Source: Haladaptatus caseinilyticus (GTDB lineage: Archaea; Halobacteriota; Halobacteria; Halobacteriales; Haladaptataceae). From it: a DNA stretch of 64,000 nt. The stretch covers positions 1,302,001-1,366,000 of the forward strand of contig NZ_CP111036.1 in the NCBI RefSeq assembly GCF_026248685.1, read 5' to 3'. The position numbers were made by a program, and so were the translations under genes. The notes under the pieces are model-generated. The model had not been told where the DNA came from. It worked only from the letters and a program-made list of their open reading frames with translations, and did not search any database. Shown here piece after piece: positions 1 through 8,386 of this stretch; positions within the stretch are counted from its first letter, which is position 1; the number at the start of each line of letters is the position of its first letter.

Positions 1-60
1 GGCCTACGATCGCCGAACCTCAAACGCGGATATATCGAGACTCCCACCGTTGGATGCGGT

Positions 61-1251
61 ATGGTGACTGCAGACGAACGGACACGCAAATCGACGACGA
101 TTCCGTGGGAGTCTTCGACGGTTAGAGTTGTCCTCGCGAGTACGGCGCTCGCTCCCTTGGGTGTGCCACTCATCAGCCCTGCTCTCCCGGCCATTCGAAA
201 TTTTTTCGCGATCTCCGACGCGGAAGCGAGTTTACTCATTTCGGTCTATTTTATCACCGGTATCGTTCTCTCCCCTTTTCTCGGCATACTGGCCGACCGA
301 GTCGGTCGCCGGGTGGTGCTCGTTCCCTCTCTGTTCATCTTCAGTTTCAGCGGTGGGACACTCGCACTGTCGCCGGATTTTGGGGGTTTGCTCGCGATTC
401 GACTCGTCCAAGGGACTGCCGCCGCGGGAATCTTCATTACCACGGTAACGCTCATCGGTGATGCGTTCGACGGTGTCCAACGGAACACCGTTCTCGGTGT
501 GAATACGGCTGTGTTGTCGGCCGGGGCGGCGTTCTATCCGTTGGTCGGCGGTGTGCTGGTCGGCTACGGATGGAACGTTCCGTTCTTTGCCTATCTCGCT
601 GGCGTTCCAGTTGCGGTGTTCGCCCTGGTGACGCTCGAGGAACCGGAGACCGAGCACAGACCGCGAAGTATTGCGTATCTCAAAGGTGCACTCTCGGCAC
701 TCGTCGGTCGGCGGACGATCGCGTTCTATGGAACGGCCTTTTTTACCGAACTCCTGCTGTTCGGTTCGGTACTCACCGTGCTCCCGTTTTTGCTTACCGA
801 GCGGTTTGCTGTGTCCCCGCTGTTTATCGGTCTCGTCATCACGGTCGCGGAAGCAGTGTCGGTGGTTATTGCCTCTCAGAACGGTCGCTTCGCCCGGGTG
901 TTTTCAGATGGTGTGCTCGTGACACTCGGATTCGCTTGTTATGGTCTCGGACTGTTCGGCATCTGGATTGCATCGTCGGTCATTGTCGTCGGCTTAGGTG
1001 TCGCTCTCATCGGTGGGGGTGTTGGCCTGAGCATGCCGTCGGTGGACGCGGCTATCAGCGGACTCGTCGCGCCCCGGTTTCGAGCTGGTGCGTTGAGTGT
1101 ACGAAACAGTACGACGTTCCTCGGTCGCGCAGTCGGTCCCGTGCTGTTCGCCGGACTCGCTGTGAGCACTGGCTACCGACTCCTGCTGTTCGGTGCGGGC
1201 GTCGTCGCGTTCGCGTGGGGCTTGGTCGTCTTCATCACCACTCGTGGATAA
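61..1251 (+). CDS. MFS family transporter
   Basis: A 396-residue integral membrane protein with about 12 hydrophobic segments, the usual size for a major facilitator superfamily carrier. The cytoplasmic loop after helix 2 has the MFS motif A (GILADRVGRR, about residues 80-89), and the first helix carries a PLISPALP segment common in drug/H+ antiporters. It should exchange a small solute across the cytoplasmic membrane, but the substrate cannot be read from the sequence. A GTG codon directly after the ATG could also serve as start. It stands alone, with the next gene on this strand 257 bases on. Multidrug efflux is an inference from the family only. Confidence 0.85.
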   Translation: MVTADERTRKSTTIPWESSTVRVVLASTALAPLGVPLISPALPAIRNFFAISDAEASLLISVYFITGIVLSPFLGILADRVGRRVVLVPSLFIFSFSGGTLALSPDFGGLLAIRLVQGTAAAGIFITTVTLIGDAFDGVQRNTVLGVNTAVLSAGAAFYPLVGGVLVGYGWNVPFFAYLAGVPVAVFALVTLEEPETEHRPRSIAYLKGALSALVGRRTIAFYGTAFFTELLLFGSVLTVLPFLLTERFAVSPLFIGLVITVAEAVSVVIASQNGRFARVFSDGVLVTLGFACYGLGLFGIWIASSVIVVGLGVALIGGGVGLSMPSVDAAISGLVAPRFRAGALSVRNSTTFLGRAVGPVLFAGLAVSTGYRLLLFGAGVVAFAWGLVVFITTRG

Positions 1252-1475
1252 CGAGTAATACGAATAACATGATTGGGCGAGATGGGTCGTTCCTCGAGCG
1301 CGACGACTTCGTATTCCGCGTCTCGAATCACAGGAACCACGAGGCCCGTTCCGGTGTTCACGGTGCTAAAGACGCCGAATCTCATACCGTTGGTGTGCTT
1401 TTGAGCGTAAGGAAAGCGTCTGCGGTGAACAATGGGGAGGGGAGAACGGGTTTTGAACGGTGTCGCCAAAAAGTA

Positions 1476-1485
1476 ACCATTATAC
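1476..1485 (+). promoter_or_regulatory. Putative TATA box for the 1509 gene
   Basis: The stretch ACCATTATAC is an AT-rich island in GC-rich DNA, centred about 28 bases before the ATG at 1509. This is the spacing expected for an archaeal promoter driving a leaderless transcript. Confidence 0.4.
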
Positions 1486-1508
1486 CCAACGCGGACCGGG
1501 GCTAGGAT

Positions 1509-2330
1509 ATGCAACGAAGAGCAGCGGGCGTTTACATCGCCGTCTTTCTCGTTATCGCTGCCGGAGCGTACTCACTCATCGGAGTCGCTCAGGAGCCGAC
1601 GGTCTCGGTCGAGAATCCCGACAAGACCCTCTCGAAGCAAGGGCAGAAACTCAACGTGGACGGGCGACAGTACAACGTCACGTCTCTCAGCGACGGTTCC
1701 GCGGAGGTCGCGTGGACACAACAGTCAGCCACCTATTCGGCGGAGTTGACGAACAACTCCACGATAGAGCAGAACAACACCACGTTCCGACTCCTCATCC
1801 CGAACCAGTCGAACCCGAACCGAGCCACGCTCCGCGAGGTGCAGAACTTGACGAACGACACCCAGACGATCGAACAGGGCAACCAGACGTACGTCGTCGT
1901 CAACGGCAGCGACAACGGCTCCGCCAACAAATCGCTCGTCCCGGTCGATGAGTACAAACGCCAACAGTACGGCGAACCGGAGACGCGGACGCTGCGACAG
2001 GGGAACAACTTCCAGTACCAGAACAATACCACGACGATTCAGAACATCACAAAGGAGGCCGTAATGCTCCAGTGGAAGGCACCAAAGACGACGACGACCT
2101 CGCTTTCCGACGGCGGTACTGCGGACCTCGGTCCGAACAACAAAACGTTCGTGGCACACAGTGAAAGCGGGAAGGTACTCCTCTCGTCCGACGTCGAGGG
2201 TTACAACGAGCAAAAGGCGGAAATCAATCACTTCAACGAGCGAATCGCGGGTCTCTGGGGTGTGTCCATCCTGAGCTTCCTCGCGGCACTCCTGTTAGCC
2301 ATGCTGGCCTACATGCCGTTCAAAGGGTAA
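1509..2330 (+). CDS. Membrane-anchored, sequon-rich extracellular protein
   Basis: A 273-residue protein with an N-terminal hydrophobic segment (about residues 8-27), a long polar exterior domain and a C-terminal hydrophobic helix (about 250-269) ending in a short basic tail. The exterior part holds 16 N-x-S/T sequons, some overlapping, so heavy N-glycosylation by the archaeal Agl system is likely. Both ends are therefore membrane anchored, with the Asn/Gln/Thr-rich middle facing outside. No catalytic motif is visible and I do not recognise the family. It is transcribed alone from an AT-rich promoter and converges with the small membrane protein gene on the other strand. Confidence 0.7.
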   Translation: MQRRAAGVYIAVFLVIAAGAYSLIGVAQEPTVSVENPDKTLSKQGQKLNVDGRQYNVTSLSDGSAEVAWTQQSATYSAELTNNSTIEQNNTTFRLLIPNQSNPNRATLREVQNLTNDTQTIEQGNQTYVVVNGSDNGSANKSLVPVDEYKRQQYGEPETRTLRQGNNFQYQNNTTTIQNITKEAVMLQWKAPKTTTTSLSDGGTADLGPNNKTFVAHSESGKVLLSSDVEGYNEQKAEINHFNERIAGLWGVSILSFLAALLLAMLAYMPFKG

Positions 2331-2352
2331 CGAACGAAACGAAAATCGATTT

Positions 2353-2553
2353 TTACGTCCGGGACACCCACGCCAGAGCCCCGCCGATGCCGATTGCCGA
2401 GAGAGCGCCGAGTATTTGGCCGAGCATAACGAGGAAATTCCCGGATTTGTGTGCCCATGGGGTTCCGACGAGAGTTGCGATCCCGATGAGGACGAGGAGC
2501 ACCCCCATAGCGATGCCGAGCGGTTCGAGCGGATCCGAAACGAATCGGTTCAT
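2353..2553 (-). CDS. Small two-helix membrane protein
   Basis: A 66-residue protein starting MNRFVSDPLEPLG. It has two hydrophobic segments, about residues 14-31 and 40-62, separated by a short polar loop (TPWAHKSGN), so a hairpin in the membrane is likely. An upstream ATG at 2586 adds 11 non-conserved-looking polar residues; I prefer 2553 because the hydrophobic core follows directly. Function is unknown. It converges with the preceding sequon-rich protein, with only 22 bases between the stop codons. Confidence 0.6.
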   Translation of the reverse strand: MNRFVSDPLEPLGIAMGVLLVLIGIATLVGTPWAHKSGNFLVMLGQILGALSAIGIGGALAWVSRT

Positions 2554-2616
2554 GTCCGTGTTCTGTGTTCGGCTACCGTATAACACCTACTGAACGAAGC
2601 TACCCATTTTCGGACT

Positions 2617-2672
2617 CCTATAAAAAGCATGGATATCAGGTACGTATCAGTTATGCGAAATCGGTACGTACC
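2617..2672 (+). promoter_or_regulatory. Promoter with repeated GGTACGTA half sites before the DUF3267 gene
   Basis: A TATA-like CCTATAAAAAG lies at 2617-2627. It is followed by GGTACGTATC at 2639-2648 and the perfect palindrome GGTACGTACC at 2663-2672, just 8 bases before the ATG at 2681. The two GGTACGTA copies start 24 bases apart and fall around and after the expected transcription start. They could be operators or chance, and no regulator is encoded next to them. Confidence 0.35.
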
Positions 2673-2680
2673 CGGATTAG

Positions 2681-3316
2681 ATGGATCTGCTCGGAGAATC
2701 GCCCCCCGGATACACCAACTATCAACGATATACGTTCCGAGAGTGGATCAGCTTCGTCGTGCACGCGCTGGTCGGTTTCGTGCTAGCGAACGCCTTGTTT
2801 CCCGGGCTTTGGAGGGACGTTCTCGTCCTGTCGTCAGCGCCGACGGAAACGGCGATATTTCGGTTGCTCGCACTCGCGCCTGAAGTCGGGTTTGGCCTCC
2901 TCACGGTGGTGATACACGAAGCAGTCCATTACGCCGCCTGCGCTCGGCTCGACAAGGAACCGCAGTTCGGCTTCCGGTGGGGTTCGTTTTTCGGTATTCC
3001 TGAGCCGATGCCGTACGTCGTCTCACTCCATCATCATCTCAGTAGATGTGAGTGTTTCGTGACGTTTCTTGCGCAGCTCGTCGTCATCGACGCCGTCGCG
3101 CTCTCCGTGAGCTTAGTTCTCGCGCCGCTCTCCTCGGTTCCATCGTTCCTCGGCTATTTCGCGAGCGTTGCACTGCTCGTGAACACTGCGTCCGCGACAC
3201 GGGACGTTCATAATGCCGCCAACGTACTCCGCTTTCCGGGTGGGACCAAGTTTATCAACGTTTTGCGTGATGACATTGAGACGTTCTACTGCGTACCTAC
3301 CGTAGAGACCCAATAA
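2681..3316 (+). CDS. DUF3267-type membrane zinc metalloprotease-like protein
   Basis: A 211-residue membrane protein of the DUF3267 zincin-like family. The key feature is HEAVH (His79-Glu80-His83) inside a hydrophobic helix, the HExxH zinc-binding and catalytic signature. Hydrophobic segments lie at about 24-45, 62-82, 122-145 and 150-170. A possible further ligand lies in the HDVHNAAN-like region near residue 185. Members are presumed intramembrane or membrane-associated metallopeptidases, and the substrate is unknown. The ATG at 2681 lies about 55 bases after a TATA-like element, so a short leader is likely. Confidence 0.65.
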   Translation: MDLLGESPPGYTNYQRYTFREWISFVVHALVGFVLANALFPGLWRDVLVLSSAPTETAIFRLLALAPEVGFGLLTVVIHEAVHYAACARLDKEPQFGFRWGSFFGIPEPMPYVVSLHHHLSRCECFVTFLAQLVVIDAVALSVSLVLAPLSSVPSFLGYFASVALLVNTASATRDVHNAANVLRFPGGTKFINVLRDDIETFYCVPTVETQ

Positions 3317-3375
3317 CCGATAGTTTCGAAAAGCAGCGCTGTATTGTACTGTTCTCGCCGCAGAAAGTGCGGACG

Positions 3376-3666
3376 TTACTGGATGTGGCCTTCGCGACGG
3401 AGCTGGTCGGCGTCCTGGCTCGTATAGCGCCATTCGATGTTGGCTTTTTCATCCTGCCAATCCCACGGTTCGACGACGACGACGTCGCCCTCCTCGATCC
3501 ATGTTCGGTACTTCATTCGTCCTGGGATTCGCCCCATTCGCTCCTTACCGTCTTCACAACGGACGCGAACGTGGTTCCCGCCGTTGTGTTGTGTTACGAC
3601 GCCGAACATCTCGTCACTATTAGGCATCCGGAGATTTCGGCGTTCACTTTCTTCGCTCACATCCAT
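3376..3666 (-). CDS. eif1A: Translation initiation factor 1A (aIF1A)
   Basis: A 96-residue S1/OB-fold protein. It contains the family hallmark RRNLRMPN, then [21 protein letters not shown] and the [15 protein letters not shown] segment, ending in [16 protein letters not shown]. Length and order match archaeal aIF1A, which binds the A site of the small ribosomal subunit and supports initiation complex assembly. On the minus strand a GACTTAACC element lies about 22-30 bases before the ATG, consistent with a leaderless mRNA. It is followed in its own direction by a short intergenic stretch that converges with the DUF3267 gene. Confidence 0.95.
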   Translation of the reverse strand: MDVSEESERRNLRMPNSDEMFGVVTQHNGGNHVRVRCEDGKERMGRIPGRMKYRTWIEEGDVVVVEPWDWQDEKANIEWRYTSQDADQLRREGHIQ

Positions 3667-3895
3667 AAATGGTGCCGGACATGGTTAAGTCATTGGATAC
3701 AATAGACACCGTTTACCACGCCGCCGGAAACGTCTTTTCGGCAGTTTGCGGGTCATCTGTGGCGCGATATCCGGTGAATTGATGTCACAATTGAGATGTT
3801 TCGTGTGTTCCCCAGAATCGCCCCTCCTGTCCGTCCACCGTCGCTCACGTTGAGTGAGCACACGCTTCGCTCCTCACCTTCGTTCCTCGCAAAAG

Positions 3896-3969
3896 CGGGC
3901 TGGAAGGGATTTGAACCCCTGGCCGTCTGGTTAAAAGCCAGACGCTCTGCCTAACTGAGCTACCAGCCC
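3896..3969 (-). tRNA. tRNA-Lys (anticodon UUU)
   Basis: The minus strand folds as a tRNA. The acceptor stem pairs GGGCTGG with CCAGCCC, the D arm reads TAGCTCAGTTAGGCAGAGC, the anticodon loop is CTTTTAA with anticodon TTT in a stem of GTCTGG/CCAGAC, and the T arm contains GGTTCAAATCC. The discriminator base is G at 3896. CCA is not encoded and no intron is present. It lies between aIF1A (same strand) and the divergent M20 peptidase. Confidence 0.97.
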
Positions 3970-4066
3970 TCATCCATTTGTGAGTGGTGCGACGGTTAAA
4001 CGTTTACCATTCTCTTCCGCCGGTGGTGTCGGCAACGTTTACCATCCCCGCTACGACTGTCGAACC

Positions 4067-5362
4067 ATGACAGGGTTTGCCGACTCGCAGAGCGACGAAC
4101 TGCGGGCACTTACCGAACGGCTCTGTTCGTTCGATACGACCGGTGGACGGGAAGGTCCAGCACAGAAATGGCTCGCCAACGAACTCGCCGAAATCGGGTT
4201 CGAAACCTACGAATGGACTGCCGATGCCGAGGCGTTGGCCGACCATCCATCGTTTCCCGACGACCCGACGGAGATCGAACAGACCGAAGCCAGCGCTTCC
4301 GGGCCACGTCTCGCGGATCGACCGAACATCGCGGGCGTACTGGAGTTCGGGAATCCGGACGACGGACCGACGCTCGTCCTGAACGGTCATATGGACGTGG
4401 TTCCGGTCGCGCGCGAGTCGTGGGATACCGACCCCTTCGAACCGACGTGGGACGACGCTGGACTCACGGCCCGCGGCTCAGTGGACATGAAATCCGGCGT
4501 GGCCGCCTGTATCTTCGCCGCGAAATATCTCGCGAAACGGGCGGAAGATGGCACCGAAACCGACCTCAACGGAAGAATCGCCGTCGAAAGCGTCGTTGGC
4601 GAGGAGGAGGGCGGACTTGGCGCGGCGGCGGCCGCGCTCTCCAATCCATACCCGTTCGAGCGCGATGCGGCCATCGTTGCCGAACCGACCGACCTCACGC
4701 CCGTCATCGCAACCGAGGGAAGCGTGATGAAGCGACTCCGCCTCGCAGGACGGTCGGCACACGCGGCCACGCGCTGGCGCGGCGAGAGCGTCCTGCCGCA
4801 TTTCGAGCGAATCCGAGAGGCGTTCTACGAACTCGAAGCCGAGCGAAGCGAATCGGTGACACATCCGTTGTATGAGGAGTTCCCCGTCCCATGGCCAATC
4901 GTCATCGGGACCGTCGAAGCGGGAACGTGGTCGTCTACCGTTCCAGCGAACTTGACCGCCGAAATGCGTCTCGGGGTCGCACCGGGTGAATCCGTCGAAG
5001 AAGTCGAATCAGCGTACGAGGCACGACTAGCTGAAGTAGTCGAGGACAGCGAATGGCTGTCCGAGCATCCACCGACGTTCGAGCGATTTTCTATCCAGTT
5101 CGAGGCTGCGGAGACGGACGCGGACGAACCCATCGTCGGCGCGCTCCAGTCGGCGATGGCCGACTTCGAACTCGACACGACCCTCCGCGGTGAAACCTAC
5201 GGCGCGGACTCACGCCACTACGCCAACGCGGGAATTCCGACCGCGATATTCGGCCCCGGAGCCATCGAACAGGCCCACTTCCCCAACGAGACGATTCACT
5301 GGCCGGACGTCGAGACTGCAGGAGCAGTCATTGCCGAGGCGGCCCGCGAGTTCCTCGGCTGA
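4067..5362 (+). CDS. M20 family metallopeptidase (ArgE/DapE-like)
   Basis: A 431-residue cytosolic dizinc hydrolase of the M20/ArgE-DapE family, acting on N-acyl amino acids or small peptides. The metal and catalytic motifs are in order: NGHMDVVPV with His108, the bridging Asp in GSVDMKSG, the catalytic EE pair in VVGEEEGGLG, and AEPTDL. A lid/dimerisation domain sits in the middle, and GADSRHYANAGIP near the C terminus supplies the last ligand region. The ATG at 4067 is chosen because the sequence upstream in frame (from 3980) runs over the tRNA promoter region and is not protein-like. Exact substrate is not predictable. Confidence 0.85.
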   Translation: MTGFADSQSDELRALTERLCSFDTTGGREGPAQKWLANELAEIGFETYEWTADAEALADHPSFPDDPTEIEQTEASASGPRLADRPNIAGVLEFGNPDDGPTLVLNGHMDVVPVARESWDTDPFEPTWDDAGLTARGSVDMKSGVAACIFAAKYLAKRAEDGTETDLNGRIAVESVVGEEEGGLGAAAAALSNPYPFERDAAIVAEPTDLTPVIATEGSVMKRLRLAGRSAHAATRWRGESVLPHFERIREAFYELEAERSESVTHPLYEEFPVPWPIVIGTVEAGTWSSTVPANLTAEMRLGVAPGESVEEVESAYEARLAEVVEDSEWLSEHPPTFERFSIQFEAAETDADEPIVGALQSAMADFELDTTLRGETYGADSRHYANAGIPTAIFGPGAIEQAHFPNETIHWPDVETAGAVIAEAAREFLG

Positions 5363-5390
5363 ACGATTCGGTTCGCTCTTCGTTTGCGTT

Positions 5391-6056
5391 TCACTCCAAC
5401 TCGCGCTTCAGTGCTCGAACGACGACCGCTTCCGGTTCCTCATCGGCCAATGCGGCCTCACGCCGCAGTTCCCGGTACACCTCCGGCGGAAGTGAGAGCG
5501 TCACCTCGCCGGACGTCACGCCGTGGTTGTACAGCGCGCGCTCGGCTGGAGTTCCGTCGTTGATCTCGCTGACGATGGATCGAACGTCGCGGACGGTCAG
5601 CGAATTGTCGAGGATGGCCCACGCCAAATAGAATCGAGCGTCGCCACCGACTCGCGCGATGTGTTTCGCCGCCGTCGGTGCGATCCGTCCTAACGCGACG
5701 TGGCGGCGAATCGACCGTGGGAGGTCGTGTACCCGCGCCCATTTGCGGATGAAGGCGACCGTCGTTTCGCCACCTGCCTCCTCCGCGGCACCTTTGTACG
5801 ACCCGACGCCGCGAACCAGCGCGGCGCAGGCCGCTGCTCCGCGGAGCATGTAGACGCTGTCTTCAGCCGCTCCGCTTCCGTCGGCGAACGCCCGGACGGT
5901 CTCTGCCGCCTCGGAAACGCTTTCGGGGTCGTTCGGGTCGAACGCTTTCGCTTGGTCCGCGTGCTCGCCGGTAATCGACTCGTCGCCGCGGATGACGGGT
6001 TCACCGACCGGTGATTCACGGTCTGCCGGCGGTTCCTCGCCGAGGCCGTCAGTCAT
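5391..6056 (-). CDS. Haloarchaeal protein with ParB-like helix-turn-helix region
   Basis: A 221-residue acidic protein with an extended N terminus. The middle (about residues 105-175) reads like the HTH domain of ParB/KorB proteins: a helix FIRKWARVHDLP, then IRRHVALGRIAPTAAKHIARV, then ILDNSLTVRDVRSIVSEI. The last ~40 residues (VTLSLPPEVYRELRREAALAD) resemble a ribbon-helix-helix or an antitoxin-like strand-helix-helix. DNA binding is therefore inferred. No ParA or CTPase-type ParB domain (GxxRxxA) is present. The ATG at 6056 is preferred over one nine codons upstream. It converges with the M20 gene, 28 bases away. I believe it belongs to a haloarchaeal DUF family. Confidence 0.6.
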   Translation of the reverse strand: MTDGLGEEPPADRESPVGEPVIRGDESITGEHADQAKAFDPNDPESVSEAAETVRAFADGSGAAEDSVYMLRGAAACAALVRGVGSYKGAAEEAGGETTVAFIRKWARVHDLPRSIRRHVALGRIAPTAAKHIARVGGDARFYLAWAILDNSLTVRDVRSIVSEINDGTPAERALYNHGVTSGEVTLSLPPEVYRELRREAALADEEPEAVVVRALKRELE

Positions 6057-6220
6057 TGTACGACGATTGTTCCGACGGGGCAAAAAGGAACTGTTCGTCC
6101 GGGTCTTTATCGCGCTGTTGATTCGGTGTCTTCGTGCACGTTCCGCTGACCTGCTTGCCTTGGTCTCATCGATATCAGCACCGTCTCGGAACCATCCTGT
6201 GCTCCGACTCCCTCCGCAAT

Positions 6221-6229
6221 TTTATAAGC
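6221..6229 (+). promoter_or_regulatory. TATA box for the 6252 gene
   Basis: TTTTATAAG ends about 23 bases before the GTG at 6252, giving the spacing of a leaderless archaeal promoter. This supports the GTG as the true start of the membrane protein gene. Confidence 0.5.
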
Positions 6230-6251
6230 GAAGGCGACGAAATTTCCGACA

Positions 6252-6710
6252 GTGACGGGTCATAGCACCGACCGGACGAACGACGAGCGTCAGCTTCGCC
6301 CTCGTGAGAAAAAAGGCGGTCTCGAACAGTGGGTAGAGTACGTTTTCTTCGCTGTCGGCGAGGTGACGTTTCTCGGTTTGCCCGCCTTTGCGCTGTTGAT
6401 GCTGGCCGAACCGAACGGCCCGCTGAAGTTCGCCGCGATATTCGTCTGGGCGACGCTCGCACTCATAACCGGAACGATGCGCTGTGAGTGGCACGACATT
6501 CGGTGGCCCCGGATGACGCCCGTGCTAGTCGTCGTTCGACTGTGCTACTACAATGCGGTCATCCTGACCGTATCCTATTTCGGTGCGATGGCCGACATCA
6601 CGCTTCACTCTCCCGCCGTGACCGCCGCGGTCGCCGTGGTGCTCTCGTTTGGCTGTGCGCTTGCCTTCCCTCGAGTTGCCGAATTCGTGACCGCCTCCGT
6701 CCCGAACTGA
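6252..6710 (+). CDS. Four-helix membrane protein, unknown function
   Basis: A 152-residue protein starting at a GTG. A charged N-terminal tail of about 28 residues precedes four hydrophobic segments at about residues 34-55, 58-77, 90-113 and 120-140. A conserved-looking RCEWHDIRWPRMTP loop sits between helices 2 and 3. It has no recognisable enzyme motif. The TATA element about 25 bases upstream fixes the GTG start. It is followed 54 bases later on the same strand by the zinc-finger-like gene, so the two may be co-transcribed. I do not recognise the family. Confidence 0.55.
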   Translation: MTGHSTDRTNDERQLRPREKKGGLEQWVEYVFFAVGEVTFLGLPAFALLMLAEPNGPLKFAAIFVWATLALITGTMRCEWHDIRWPRMTPVLVVVRLCYYNAVILTVSYFGAMADITLHSPAVTAAVAVVLSFGCALAFPRVAEFVTASVPN

Positions 6711-6764
6711 GATCGACACACGCATCCAACCACCTCGACGAAACAAAACGACCCGAACAGACAC

Positions 6765-7571
6765 ATGCGAGACGAAGATTACGACCCGACGACGTGCCCG
6801 GCCGCGGGCTGTGAGTACGAGGATTCCATTCGTTCCGTCGCCGCGCACATCAGCGGCACTGACGACGACCGTCACTCGTGGAAAAACCTCGCCTTCGACG
6901 GTGCCCGCGATTTCGTGATACAGCAAAAGCGACGACAGCAGGGGAGAACGAACTCCGACGGAACTGCAGTAGGGCGTGCAAAAAGCGACTCGGTGACCAG
7001 TTCAGCGGCCACTTCGACTACCGGTTCGAAGGCGTCCACTTCCGAAATGGCCGACGACATACGCGAACTGGATCTCGAATTCGCTCGGGATGCGCTCGTT
7101 TTGCTCGACCTCATACGTCGGTACGATACCGATTCGCTGGCTGAATTGGATACGTTCCGGCTGGCGAACCTCTATACGTTGCTGTCCGACGTGAGTAGGG
7201 GTGCTGACGACGCCAGAAAGCAGGTCCGTGACGTTCTCAGCGACGAACTGCAGGACGACCGAACGGTACCATCCGATTTCGGCACGGTCAGACGGTACAC
7301 TTCCCGACGACGGAACCAAAAGGACGAGGCAGTGATTCGCGCCGAGTTGGAGCGCGCTGGTATCGACCCTCGGGAGGCGATGAGTTTCGACACCACGAAG
7401 CTCAAACAGTTCGCCGAGGAGCGTGCCTTCGACGAATCAACCGTTTTCGATTTCGAGGAACGAACGTACGTCAAGAAGGCGGGCAATAAATCGGGCGACG
7501 ACGGAGATGGCCGCAGAGAAGCATTTGAAGCTCTCGACCCAGAAATCCGCTCGTTCATCGAAAAACGATAA
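6765..7571 (+). CDS. Protein with N-terminal C2H2-type zinc-binding motif
   Basis: A 268-residue acidic protein. Residues 10-40 contain C-x4-C-x11-H-x8-H (CPAAGC, then AAHISG, then DRHSW), a C2H2-like zinc site. A low-complexity Ser/Thr linker (about 65-95) separates it from a helical C-terminal part with several charged amphipathic helices, including an RRYTSRRRN basic patch. Nucleic acid or protein binding is plausible from the finger, but nothing shows the target. It follows the membrane protein gene with a 54-base gap and ends 99 bases before the VOC gene. Probably a haloarchaea-specific protein. Confidence 0.6.
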   Translation: MRDEDYDPTTCPAAGCEYEDSIRSVAAHISGTDDDRHSWKNLAFDGARDFVIQQKRRQQGRTNSDGTAVGRAKSDSVTSSAATSTTGSKASTSEMADDIRELDLEFARDALVLLDLIRRYDTDSLAELDTFRLANLYTLLSDVSRGADDARKQVRDVLSDELQDDRTVPSDFGTVRRYTSRRRNQKDEAVIRAELERAGIDPREAMSFDTTKLKQFAEERAFDESTVFDFEERTYVKKAGNKSGDDGDGRREAFEALDPEIRSFIEKR

Positions 7572-7670
7572 TACGAACCTCACAGACGAACTGACATCGG
7601 TGTTACGTGGTGTCGTCGCTGTCCGCGAGAGTATATTGCCGTTGGAGACCAACTTCTTCACGACGAAACC

Positions 7671-8294
7671 ATGTCCGATAACCCAGACACTGCCATTCCT
7701 GTCACGGCCGAGCGACCTGATAGTGCGTTCCACCTCAGTGGAACCGACCACATTACCCTCATCGGTAGTAACGAGGAAGATACGGTCGCGTTCTACCGCG
7801 ATATCCTCGGCATGCCGCTCATCCTCCGCCAACCGAACCTCGACGCGCCGAACGTCACACATCTCTTTTTCGACACCGGCGATGGACGCGTCATCACGTT
7901 CTTCGTCGAGGAGGGGCGACAATCGAACCCGTCCCCACAACGGACCGGAATCGGTGCGGTTCACCACCTCGCGTTCCGCTTCGAACCGGAGCGCTTGGAA
8001 GAAATCAGGGAGGGGCTCGAAGCGAACGGCCACCGGTACAACGTTTTCGACCGAAGTATCTTCTACTCGCTGTACACCCGCGACCACAACGGGCTAACCC
8101 TCGAACTGACGACAGACAAGTTCGATATTCCGGACGACAGACGGGCCGAAGTGCTCGCAACCGCTCAGAGACTGCGTGAGGAGGACGGTTCCGACTACGC
8201 CAAAGCGGAGCACCTCGAAGCCGCGCTGAAAGAACTCGGTATTGCTGCCGACCCCGTCGAACTTCCCGACGCACCGACGGGCGCTGGCGTGTAG
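7671..8294 (+). CDS. VOC superfamily (glyoxalase/ring-cleaving dioxygenase-like) protein
   Basis: A 207-residue protein with one vicinal-oxygen-chelate module. It opens with GTDHITLIGS (metal-binding His), followed by VAFYRDILGMPLI, then VHHLAFRFEPE (second His) and LYTRDHNGLTLELT (terminal Glu). This is the layout of glyoxalase I and extradiol dioxygenases. A helical C-terminal extension of about 55 residues follows and is typical of the haloarchaeal ring-cleaving-dioxygenase-like group. The reaction is probably lyase or dioxygenase chemistry on a small molecule. The next gene, a dehydrogenase, starts 92 bases later on the same strand, but a shared pathway is only a guess. Confidence 0.75.
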   Translation: MSDNPDTAIPVTAERPDSAFHLSGTDHITLIGSNEEDTVAFYRDILGMPLILRQPNLDAPNVTHLFFDTGDGRVITFFVEEGRQSNPSPQRTGIGAVHHLAFRFEPERLEEIREGLEANGHRYNVFDRSIFYSLYTRDHNGLTLELTTDKFDIPDDRRAEVLATAQRLREEDGSDYAKAEHLEAALKELGIAADPVELPDAPTGAGV

Positions 8295-8386
8295 GACGCG
8301 TTTGCAGTTCTGAACTGCTCTTCCGAACGCGGTTCCGAACTAGGTCGGGCAATGGCTTTCTGTACTGTGCAGTCGTAGACGGTTCC

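Noticed and set aside
1173-1385. A 70-codon minus-strand frame starting MRFGVFSTVNTGTG that looks partly protein-like.
   Set aside because: It runs 79 bases into the antisense of the MFS gene and loses GC-rich third positions there; it may be a gene remnant but is not supported well enough.
3842-3858. GCTCAC...GTGAGC hairpin downstream of tRNA-Lys as a terminator.
   Set aside because: The six-base stem has no T run after it on the minus strand, so it may be chance.
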